Source: Calditrichota bacterium
GTDB lineage: Bacteria; Zhuqueibacterota; Zhuqueibacteria; Zhuqueibacterales; Geothermadaptataceae
Length of the DNA stretch: 5,010 nt
Direction: 5' to 3'
NCBI GenBank assembly: GCA_008501545.1
Contig: QQUM01000155.1
Location: 1-5,010 of the forward strand
Below the pieces are notes generated by a model that saw only the letters and a program-made list of their open reading frames with translations, did not search any database and was not told the origin of the DNA. Both the position numbers and the translations under genes were made by a program. Of the stretch, positions 1 to 5,010 are shown one piece after another. The stretch's first letter is position 1; each line of letters begins with the position of its first letter.

Positions 1-2739
1 GAATTCAACTGGGGCGATTACCGGCTCGATCCGGGCAACGTTCCCTTTGGCGAAACCGCCAGCATGTTCGGCAGCAACATCTGGCTGCAGGCCGGTGAAA
101 AAACGCCGCGCTTCAAAAGAAGCCTGTTTACCCTGAAAGCTTTCACCGGCGAACGGCGGTCGCAAAAAACCTACGAACATTATGAAGGCGCTTTGCGGCA
201 ATTTTCGGTGTCGATTTCAGACATCGCTTATGCCCGCAATCAGTTTTATGCCATTCCTGGATTGAGCGCGCTGGACACACCGGAAAACATCAAAATTTAT
301 GTGGATGATTTGGTTTCTTCCAACAATTCGCCCAACACATTGACGACAGAAACCATAGCCGGTGTCACCGGAGAGTTTGATTTGCTGGCCGTTACCCAGG
401 ATTATTATTTCTACAAAAAGGCGAATCTCATTCGTTTCACCGGGTTTTACAACGCCAATGCGACAATCGCCATTCGATACACCGTGAACAACCAGATCGT
501 TGAAAAAATTGTGCAACAGGGCGAGACCCTCACAACGGCGCGAAAGAACTTTTATTACCTTAACGCGCAAAAAATTGTGCCGCATTCATTTCAATTAAAA
601 ATCAGGGAAACATCGGGACAGACCTCGGCGCTGGCGCAGTTCGGTCTGGATGACGACGGAGATGGCATGGTGGATTCGGAATGGATCGATTACGAAAACG
701 GCATCCTGTTTTTCCCTGAATCAGAGCCCTTTCCAGCCATGGTTTATGACTCGGAAGGGGCTCAATCTTTTTACAAATTAGAAGCATCGTATCAAACCGA
801 ATTGTCGCTCATCCAACTTGAACATAACAACCTGGTGCGCGGCACAGAAACGGTCAAACTGGATGGCGTTAAAGCTGAGGGCGGCAGCGCTTATGTTCTG
901 GATTACACCAACGGCACCCTGGTTTTTGTCAAAGACGGCATCGTCACGCCTGAGACGCGCATCGAAATTGAATACGAATACTATCTGTCGGACAACTATT
1001 CGCAACTGCACGATGTTTCTGTTAATTACAGTCCGTCGGACAATATTTCCGTGCAAACCGAATTGGTGAATTTTACAAATGAGAATGACTCGACCACCAA
1101 TCTTCTGAAAACCCACGTTGAAATGCGCAAAAAGGTGGGCGATTTTGATGTCAAGGTCACACCAGGTGCAACCTATCAAGCTGAAGAAAACGATTTGACA
1201 GCCTATCAGATGGAAGGCGTCGTCAGTTCTTCGCGCATACGTTTTCAATCGAAGTATCAAAATTACAAGCAGAATTATCAAAATATCTATTTAGCCAAGT
1301 CGGTCGTTGGACAGGTGAAAGAGAATCTTGAGCTTGCCACAGCAATCGATGTCCATCAAAATGTTCGCGTCAACGGTTCATGGACAGACACCAAGAGTTT
1401 TCAGGCGGAAGACTCTACGGCGGAGTTGTCCGATGCAAACACAACAGTGAGCGCATTGTTTCACCACAAAACCCTGCCCGGTTACGAAGTCAGCTATTCA
1501 AACACACAAACAGAGACCGATACGGCTTCCATCAAAAAGCGTTTTATGCAGCATAAATTTGAATACCAGTTGCCGCAAAACCTTTTACAGAACATGCCAA
1601 TTAAAGGGCTGAAGCTGGAAGGAAGGATAAAAACCGGAGAACGTGATGGACTCGAATTAGCGGATTCGGAACAACAGAAATTTTCTCAGAGCTACTTTAG
1701 AGTCAACACAAATCTGGGCGATCAATTTCAGAGCAGTTTGCTTTATCGCAAGAATGATTTTGTGGACAATTCTGAAGGCGCGTCGCAAGACAAGCACATT
1801 CTGACTTCGGAGCGGGTGCTGTTTAACTTATCGCACGAGAAATGGAAGCTGTTGCAATCCAATCTGCGCATCGAGAATACGCTGGATAGCTACGATTATC
1901 CGGCTGATGATGAATATGACATGAATTTGAATCAGTATACACAAATGAATTTCAGACTCTCTCCCGGCGTTTTGTGGAAGAAGTTGTCGCCGTTGTTTTT
2001 TGAGTACAATCTGAATCATTCATTGTATGGATCAGGCAATTCAGCCAGCGACAAAAGCGGCTACCTGTGGTCGGCGATGCCCGGTGTGCAAAATGGGTTA
2101 AGTTCTGTCCAGCATTTGAAGACGCATTATATAAAAAATGAAATTCGCCCCAATCCCAACATCTATTTCTATTCGCTTTATGAATGGAACGACCAGGAAA
2201 CGCGCTATGATTTAAGCCAATTGTACACCAATTACTGGCGGTTAAGCGAGCGATTCGATTGGAAACTGGATTTCAACACGCGGGTCAGTTTGCAATACAA
2301 ACAGTATTACAGCGAATTGGGCAACGGCGAAACCACATCGTATTTTGAGCCTTCAATCTGGGTTGAGCGGCGATGGAGCAACAGTCTGCAAAATATTTTT
2401 TATGCGGCCTACAGGAAGACAAACGGCTTCGAAAGTTTGATTAAGGATTACACCAACAAATTTGACGGCCGCTACGATATCATTTTTCGCAAAAAGGATT
2501 ATCTGAAAATCCGCAGGCTGGAATTGCAGCAAAGTTTTTCAGGCGGGCAAATGCAAATCTCGGGCTACAACATCGAGAATGCTTATTATTTTGGCTCAAG
2601 CACCAGTATCGATTTATATCCAATTCACTCCTTGCTCATCCGGCTGCAACTCAACCTGAACAAGAACATCAATGTCGAATACAGCGATGAAAGTTATTTG
2701 ACTAATAGTGTGAATTTGAAATTGTCGCTTAAATTGTAA
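1..2739 (+). CDS. SprA-related outer-membrane beta-barrel protein, C-terminal part (5' end outside window)
   Basis: The reading frame is open from base 1 (912 codons, stop TAA 2737-2739). The first Met is codon 22, but coding-like sequence lies before it, so the gene is 5'-truncated by the window and position 64 is not a credible start. In order (codons counted from base 1): a beta-rich extracytoplasmic region (1-330) with an acidic DDDGDGMVD loop (217-225) resembling Ca-binding DxDxDG loops; ENGILFFPESEPF (232-244), like the 'G-I-I-F-P-x-x-E-P-F' signature of SprA-type proteins; and a module RGTETVKLDG...YVLDYTNG...EIEYEYY (280-328), like the SprA repeat 'GSExVxvnG..L..G.DYxVDY..G'. From about 335 to the end, alternating polar/hydrophobic strands rich in Tyr, Phe, Asn and Gln suggest a large barrel. 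The end, NSVNLKLSLKL, is an amphipathic strand closing in Leu rather than the usual aromatic residue. SprA is the type IX secretion translocon barrel and exceeds 2000 residues; a secretion role here is inference. An uncharacterised surface barrel is the alternative. Outer-membrane location is likely; family assignment is moderate. Confidence 0.75.
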   Translation, partial: EFNWGDYRLDPGNVPFGETASMFGSNIWLQAGEKTPRFKRSLFTLKAFTGERRSQKTYEHYEGALRQFSVSISDIAYARNQFYAIPGLSALDTPENIKIYVDDLVSSNNSPNTLTTETIAGVTGEFDLLAVTQDYYFYKKANLIRFTGFYNANATIAIRYTVNNQIVEKIVQQGETLTTARKNFYYLNAQKIVPHSFQLKIRETSGQTSALAQFGLDDDGDGMVDSEWIDYENGILFFPESEPFPAMVYDSEGAQSFYKLEASYQTELSLIQLEHNNLVRGTETVKLDGVKAEGGSAYVLDYTNGTLVFVKDGIVTPETRIEIEYEYYLSDNYSQLHDVSVNYSPSDNISVQTELVNFTNENDSTTNLLKTHVEMRKKVGDFDVKVTPGATYQAEENDLTAYQMEGVVSSSRIRFQSKYQNYKQNYQNIYLAKSVVGQVKENLELATAIDVHQNVRVNGSWTDTKSFQAEDSTAELSDANTTVSALFHHKTLPGYEVSYSNTQTETDTASIKKRFMQHKFEYQLPQNLLQNMPIKGLKLEGRIKTGERDGLELADSEQQKFSQSYFRVNTNLGDQFQSSLLYRKNDFVDNSEGASQDKHILTSERVLFNLSHEKWKLLQSNLRIENTLDSYDYPADDEYDMNLNQYTQMNFRLSPGVLWKKLSPLFFEYNLNHSLYGSGNSASDKSGYLWSAMPGVQNGLSSVQHLKTHYIKNEIRPNPNIYFYSLYEWNDQETRYDLSQLYTNYWRLSERFDWKLDFNTRVSLQYKQYYSELGNGETTSYFEPSIWVERRWSNSLQNIFYAAYRKTNGFESLIKDYTNKFDGRYDIIFRKKDYLKIRRLELQQSFSGGQMQISGYNIENAYYFGSSTSIDLYPIHSLLIRLQLNLNKNINVEYSDESYLTNSVNLKLSLKL
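649..732 (+). other. Acidic DxDxDG loop plus SprA-like 'FP..EPF' signature within the barrel protein
   Basis: Codons 217-244 read DDDGDGMVD followed closely by ENGILFFPESEPF. The first resembles calcium-binding DxDxDG loops of EF-hand-like, dockerin or thrombospondin type 3 modules. The second matches from memory the short conserved stretch that precedes each beta module in SprA-type proteins. The loop's metal binding is inferred from residue spacing only. Confidence 0.45.
811..984 (+). other. SprA-type extracytoplasmic beta module within the barrel protein
   Basis: Codons 271-328 follow the pattern I-x-L-(x)n-V-x-G-[ST]-E-x-V-x-L-D-G, then G-x-x-Y-x-L-D-Y-x-N-G-x-L-x-F, then I-x-I-x-Y-E-Y. 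This order matches the repeated pre-barrel beta unit of SprA and related surface proteins. One clear copy is seen in this window; further copies could lie upstream of base 1. The assignment rests on remembered family motifs, not on a profile search. Confidence 0.5.
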
Positions 2740-2754
2740 GTGTTCAGCATTTTT

Positions 2755-2784
2755 TTAGCCACGAATGCACAAAGACTCGAAGGG
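2755..2784. repeat. Dispersed-repeat-like sequence (TTAGCCACGAATGCAC type)
   Basis: This stretch starts TTAGCCACGAATGCAC and continues with AAAGACTCGAAGGG. It resembles a short sequence type (GCCACGAATGCACGAAT / CACAAAGACACGAAG) that recurs between genes of many environmental bacteria. It lies 15 bases after the barrel-gene stop. Only one copy is in the window, so its repeat status rests on recognition. It has no hairpin of its own. Confidence 0.35.
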
Positions 2785-2864
2785 ATATAAATTCAAGCAG
2801 CCCCAAAGAGTACAATCATACTTAATGGCTTAATTTATAAAAAAAAATTACTTACTTATGTAAA

Positions 2865-2985
2865 AATGTATCTGTTCAGCGTGAAAATTAACCTCGTAGC
2901 ATCCCGAGTATCCCACCGTTTTTTGGTGGGATACTCGGGATGCTACAGCCAGCCAGATTCAATAACTACGTTGAACAGATGCGTT
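2865..2985 (+). repeat. Nested inverted-repeat element, outer arms
   Basis: Outer arms 2865-2882 and 2968-2985 are 18 bases each and match at 15 of 18 positions as an inverted repeat. The three non-matching positions (2867/2983, 2869/2981, 2879/2971) all form G-U pairs if the + strand is transcribed, giving 18 consecutive RNA pairs. Inside lies a perfect 22-bp hairpin, separated from the outer stem by an unpaired 13-base left side and a 21-base right side. The element has no coding potential. It could be a MITE-like or REP-like mobile repeat or a structured RNA. TAAAA at 2861-2865 and again at 2985-2989 could be a target duplication, but the A/T-rich context makes this weak. Confidence 0.6.
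2896..2946. repeat. Perfect 22-bp inverted repeat with T-rich 7-base loop
   Basis: Arms 2896-2917 and 2925-2946 are perfect reverse complements (22 bp). The left arm begins GTAGCATCCCGAG and ends in TCCCACC; the loop is GTTTTTT. This is the strongest hairpin in the window. It is not followed by a T-run on either strand, so it is a poor fit for a rho-independent terminator. Its perfection suggests recent arrival or active maintenance. Confidence 0.85.
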
Positions 2986-2991
2986 AAAATC

Positions 2992-3010
2992 ATCAAAGCG
3001 TAGCTTTGGT
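2992..3010. repeat. Small hairpin ATCAAAGC-GTA-GCTTTGGT
   Basis: Arms 2992-2999 and 3003-3010 pair over 8 positions (one T-G wobble) around the loop GTA. It lies between the two larger nested elements and may be a remnant or a boundary of one of them. No T-run follows, so it is not called a terminator. Confidence 0.4.
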
Positions 3011-3022
3011 GTTTCTAAAACT

Positions 3023-3175
3023 GGCCTTATGAAAAAGGCGTTAAGAAATTGGGGGGATTTTCCGTTAAGAAACTTTTTTTGTTTGAGCGTTTTTTGTGAG
3101 TTTAAAAAGTTTTAGGAAAATCCCCCCAATTTACGACTACCTGTTTGCTTCGCAATTAGCCTTTTTCATACAGCC
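3023..3175. repeat. Second nested inverted-repeat element (MITE-like)
   Basis: Outer arms 3023-3039 (GGCCTTATGAAAAAGGC) and 3159-3175 (GCCTTTTTCATACAGCC) match as inverted repeats at 15 of 17 positions. Inside, arms 3046-3063 (AAATTGGGGGGATTTTCC) and 3115-3132 are perfect over 18 bp. A further 9 bp (3070-3078 with 3104-3112) continues the stem after a short asymmetric bulge. The 25-base apical loop is T/G-rich. A 10-base direct repeat CGTTAAGAAA flanks the left inner arm at 3039-3048 and 3063-3072. There is no coding capacity and no T-run after the stem. A non-autonomous mobile repeat is the best guess. Confidence 0.6.
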
Positions 3176-3187
3176 TTGATTTTTTTG

Positions 3188-3215
3188 GTTCTTTTTTGAT
3201 CAAGCAAAAAAGAAC
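3188..3215. repeat. Perfect 11-bp hairpin around a TTGATCAA palindrome
   Basis: GTTCTTTTTTG (3188-3198) and CAAAAAAGAAC (3205-3215) are perfect reverse complements with loop ATCAAG. The palindrome TTGATCAA (3196-3203) overlaps the left arm and the loop. The sequence from CCTTGATTTTTTGGTTC (3174 onward) resembles a recurrent palindrome seen at gene ends in Bacteroidetes-like genomes (from memory). The T-run is inside the left arm rather than after the stem, so it is not a standard terminator. Confidence 0.5.
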
Positions 3216-3251
3216 AGGAGATAAACGTTATCATAAGCACACATTCAAACT

Positions 3252-3299
3252 GGACGCTGGAGCATCCGTAATTGCGTCACAATGCAGAGCATTGTAACG
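3252..3299. repeat. Two tandem short hairpins (GGACGCTGGAGCATCC and ACAATGC-AGA-GCATTGT)
   Basis: The first hairpin pairs 3252-3258 with 3261-3267 (6 of 7 positions; C3255 faces A3264). The second pairs ACAATGC (3279-3285) with GCATTGT (3289-3295) around AGA, and after one mismatch continues with CGT (3275-3277) and ACG (3297-3299). The layout 'GGACGCTGGAGC..CC ... GCGT-stem-AGA-stem-ACGAG' resembles a short dispersed palindromic repeat class I recall from intergenic DNA of cyanobacteria and other environmental bacteria. It ends about 50 bases before the next start codon and could sit in its leader. Confidence 0.45.
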
Positions 3300-3334
3300 A
3301 GCTTGTTATAAATCCTGTTATCCAGTCAAAAAAT

Positions 3335-3340
3335 AAAGGA
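3335..3340 (+). promoter_or_regulatory. Ribosome binding site of the DUF6599-type gene
   Basis: AAAGGA lies 7 bases before the ATG at 3348. An in-frame TAA at 3342-3344 falls between this site and the ATG, so no upstream start is possible. Together they fix the start. Confidence 0.65.
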
Positions 3341-3347
3341 ATAACTC

Positions 3348-4202
3348 ATGAAAAAATATATTCTCTTACTGCTGTTAATCCTTCTCCCAGCAATACTGTT
3401 TGCCACGGAATTTGCCAATTTCCCCAAAATCAAAGGCTGGGAATTAAAAGTTTCGGACGACGTGTACACACCGGAGAATCTGTGGGATTTCATGAATGGC
3501 GGCGCTGATTTGTATAACAAGTACGGTTTCATCGAGCTGCATTTGGCAGATTATCGCAGCGCTGATGGGATGACCATCAGCGCCGAGGTTTATCGCCACA
3601 GCTCCAGCGTCAATGCTTACGGAATTTATGCATCGGAAAGAAGTCCCGATTACCAGTTTCTCGAACTTGGTGGGCAGGCATACATCGGCGATGGCATCCT
3701 GAATTTTTGCAGCGGTACATATTATGTGAAATTATTTGCTGATGGTGAAGGCGATAAAGCAGTGAATGCGTTGAAAAAAGTTGCCGGATCCCTTGTCGAA
3801 GCGCTGGATCAAAAAAACAGTCTGCCGGAACTGCTGTCTGTTTTCCCGAAAAAAGGCAAGGCCGCTTATACAGAAAAATACACTGCGAAAAAATATCTCG
3901 GACATAAATTTCTCAACAACGCATTTTCCGCTGAATACGAAGAGGGCTACAGCCTGTTTTTAATCCAGAGCGCTGATGCTGGTGAAATAATGAAAACAGC
4001 TGTGGCCTATCTGAAATTTGCAAAACAAAAAACAAAGCCGGTTACAGATTCAATGTTTGTTATCAAAGATCCATACAGCGGAGACATTCCAGTTGTCATT
4101 GCTGACCGCTACCTCATAGGAATTCTGAATGGCGCAGAATCCGGCAATGCAAAACTGGGACTTGAAAAGTTAGGTGACAATGTGAAAACCTTAGGCAAAT
4201 AA
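3348..4202 (+). CDS. Secreted DUF6599-family protein
   Basis: This complete gene encodes 284 residues. The start is fixed by an in-frame stop 6 bases upstream and by AAAGGA at 7 bases. Residues 1-19 (MKKYILLLLLILLPAILFA) form a classical Sec signal peptide with likely cleavage after Ala19. There is no lipobox cysteine, so a soluble periplasmic or secreted protein is expected. The mature part shows YTPENLWDFMNGGADLYNKY (40-59), NAYGIYASER (89-98) and GILNFCSGTYYVKL (116-129), which match my recollection of the DUF6599 family signature (Y-x-x-x-N-L-W-x-[YF]-[IM]-N-G-[AG]-A-D-L-Y). The C-terminal half (about 160-284) appears to be a second alpha/beta domain ending in DIPVVIADRYLIGILNG and a charged tail. 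No catalytic site is recognised. The biochemical role is unknown. It is followed about 150 bases later by a co-directional Tat-exported DUF362 gene, a possible functional partner. The gene call is secure; the family name is moderately sure. Confidence 0.85.
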   Translation: MKKYILLLLLILLPAILFATEFANFPKIKGWELKVSDDVYTPENLWDFMNGGADLYNKYGFIELHLADYRSADGMTISAEVYRHSSSVNAYGIYASERSPDYQFLELGGQAYIGDGILNFCSGTYYVKLFADGEGDKAVNALKKVAGSLVEALDQKNSLPELLSVFPKKGKAAYTEKYTAKKYLGHKFLNNAFSAEYEEGYSLFLIQSADAGEIMKTAVAYLKFAKQKTKPVTDSMFVIKDPYSGDIPVVIADRYLIGILNGAESGNAKLGLEKLGDNVKTLGK

Positions 4203-4260
4203 TCAGGTACTTCTTCACCCGCTGTTAGTGTCAGAAATCGCACAATAGAATAATAATTTA

Positions 4261-4322
4261 GACGGGATAACAGGATGAACATGATTTTCTTTTTTCATCC
4301 TGCAAGTCAGGTTTATCCTGTC
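4261..4322. repeat. Bulged palindromic repeat (GGATAACAGGATGAAC type)
   Basis: GACGGGATAA (4261-4270) pairs with TTATCCTGTC (4313-4322), with one G-T wobble. CAGGATG (4271-4277) then pairs with CATCCTG (4296-4302), leaving a 10-base bulge on the right and an 18-base T-rich loop. The wording 'GGATAACAGGATGAACATGATTTT...CATCCTG..TTATCCTGTC' matches a dispersed intergenic repeat type I recall from many environmental genomes. The element fills most of the gap between the DUF6599 and DUF362 genes. The base after the stem is A-rich, so it is not a typical terminator, though a stabilising or processing hairpin in a shared transcript is possible. Confidence 0.55.
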
Positions 4323-4334
4323 AAAAAGAAAAGT

Positions 4335-4340
4335 AAGGGA
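4335..4340 (+). promoter_or_regulatory. Ribosome binding site of the DUF362 gene
   Basis: AAGGGA lies 8 bases before the ATG at 4349. An in-frame TAA at 4334-4336 overlaps it, so the ATG is the first possible start in this frame. Confidence 0.6.
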
Positions 4341-4348
4341 AATCGAAA

Positions 4349-5010
4349 ATGCAAAGAAGAAACTTTTTAAAAACATGCGCCGGCGCCGGGATTGCTGTGG
4401 GAAGCGGAATCAGCATGATTCCTCAAAAATCATTATTTGGAATGAGCGCGATGCCTGCCAATTTCGATCTTGTCGCTGTCAAGGGCGGCGAACCCGGTAT
4501 CATGTTTGACCATGCTATCCAGAGTTTTGGTGGCATGGGGCAGTTCGTTAAAAAAGGCCAGAAAGTTGTCATCAAGCCTAATATCGCCTGGGATGTGGCG
4601 CCGGAAAAAGCCGCTAACACCAATCCGCAATTGGTCGGCCGGATCGTTGAACATTGCCTGGCAGCCGGAGCAAAAGACGTTTACGTTTTTGATCATACCA
4701 TTAACCAATGGGCGCGATGCTACAAAAACAGCGGCATTGAGAAAGCGACAAAAGAAGCCGGAGGAAAAATCGTTGCAGGCAACAGTAGAGGCAAATATCA
4801 ACAGATTGACATCCCCGGGGGCAAAGTGTTAAAACAGGCTGATGTGCATGAGCTGGTGCTCGAATCGGATGTATTCATCAATGTACCTGTGCTTAAGCAC
4901 CATGGTGGCGCCGGTTTGTGCGTGTCCATGAAAAATCTCATGGGCACAGTTTGGGATCGCAAAAAATGGCACAAGCTCGCTCTGCACCAGCGCATTGCCG
5001 CTTTCATAAA
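4349..5010 (+). CDS. Tat-exported DUF362 domain protein, N-terminal part (3' end outside window)
   Basis: The frame stays open to the window end (220 full codons, no stop). The N-terminus MQRRNFLKTCAGAGIAVGSG carries a twin-arginine signal (R-R-x-F-L-K at residues 3-8, with Gln instead of Ser/Thr before the arginines) and a weakly hydrophobic Gly/Ala-rich segment to about residue 24. Export as a folded, possibly cofactor-bearing protein is therefore expected. DUF362 (PF04015) features follow: VVIKPNIAW (73-81), NTNPQLVGRIVEHCLAAGAK (90-109), VYVFDHT (111-117), a hydrophobic SDVFINVPVLKHHGGAG (173-189) and MKNLMGTVWDR (194-204). Some DUF362 proteins carry 4Fe-4S clusters; no cluster-binding CxxCxxC motif is seen in the visible part (Cys 10, 103, 124 and 191 are isolated). 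The substrate and reaction of the family are not established. The upstream DUF6599-type gene is co-directional. Family assignment is confident; function is unknown. Confidence 0.85.
   Translation, partial: MQRRNFLKTCAGAGIAVGSGISMIPQKSLFGMSAMPANFDLVAVKGGEPGIMFDHAIQSFGGMGQFVKKGQKVVIKPNIAWDVAPEKAANTNPQLVGRIVEHCLAAGAKDVYVFDHTINQWARCYKNSGIEKATKEAGGKIVAGNSRGKYQQIDIPGGKVLKQADVHELVLESDVFINVPVLKHHGGAGLCVSMKNLMGTVWDRKKWHKLALHQRIAAFI

Noticed and set aside
1..6. EcoRI site GAATTC at the first bases, suggesting a cloned insert end
   Set aside because: A single 6-base site at the edge can be chance. The reading frame runs through it as normal coding sequence (Glu-Phe) and there is no vector sequence.
818..1069. 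Open frame of 83 codons on the + strand
   Set aside because: It overlaps the barrel gene in another frame and its Trp/Arg/Cys-rich composition looks like a shifted-frame translation.
217..1281. Open frames on the - strand at 217-585, 602-787 and 778-1281
   Set aside because: They lie opposite the strongly coding barrel gene, lack ribosome binding sites and show no recognisable protein features. They are shadows.
2740..2760. T-run after the barrel-gene stop as a terminator
   Set aside because: TTTTTTT at 2750-2756 has no stable stem immediately before it.
2896..2946. Rho-independent terminator for the barrel gene
   Set aside because: The stem is strong but is followed by AGCCAGCC rather than a T-run, and it lies about 160 bases after the stop. 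The T-run is in the loop.
2865..3175. CRISPR array or riboswitch
   Set aside because: There are no regularly spaced direct repeats, and no known riboswitch core was recognised. The structures are palindromes of differing sequence.
3307..3312. Possible -10 box TATAAA upstream of the DUF6599 gene
   Set aside because: No -35-like hexamer sits at a suitable distance (TTGTAA at 3292 is only 9 bases away), and A/T-rich leader sequence makes chance matches likely.
3272..3532. Small open frames at 3272-3508 (+) and 3326-3532 (-)
   Set aside because: Both overlap the start of the well-supported DUF6599 gene. The first begins inside a hairpin repeat and neither has a credible ribosome binding site.
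4423..5007. Open frames on both strands over the last gene (4423-4623 -, 4433-4801 -, 4470-4832 +, 4798-5007 -)
   Set aside because: The DUF362 frame starting at 4349 has a twin-arginine signal, a ribosome binding site and family motifs, so these are out-of-frame shadows.

Overview
The window reads as a chromosomal or metagenomic contig from a Gram-negative bacterium. Gene 1 encodes an outer-membrane beta-barrel protein, gene 2 an exported protein with a Sec signal peptide, and gene 3 a protein with a twin-arginine signal. The protein families (a SprA-like surface module, DUF6599, and a Tat-exported DUF362 protein), the moderate GC content, and intergenic spaces rich in dispersed hairpin repeats suggest an uncultured member of the FCB group (Calditrichota/KSB1-like or a relative). 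This placement is inferred from family knowledge and is not proven by the sequence.

Layout, all genes on the + strand. Positions 1-2739 hold the 3' part of a large gene whose start lies upstream; its product has SprA-like extracytoplasmic beta modules followed by a long beta-barrel. Positions 2740-3347 (about 600 bases) hold no convincing gene. They contain a series of distinct palindromic elements: a short dispersed-repeat-like sequence (2755-2784), a nested hairpin with a perfect 22-bp core (2865-2985), a small hairpin (2992-3010), a second nested inverted-repeat element (3023-3175), an 11-bp perfect hairpin (3188-3215) and two tandem short hairpins (3252-3299). Positions 3348-4202 hold a complete gene for a secreted DUF6599-type protein. 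Positions 4203-4348 hold one more bulged palindromic repeat. Positions 4349-5010 hold the 5' part of a Tat-exported DUF362 protein gene, which runs off the window.

The DUF6599 and DUF362 genes are co-directional and about 150 bases apart. Both products are predicted to be exported, so they may act together outside the cytoplasm, but neither family has a well-established biochemical role. The large outer-membrane protein is separated from them by the repeat-filled gap and is probably a separate transcription unit. No RNA gene, CRISPR array, transposase or convincing rho-independent terminator was seen.
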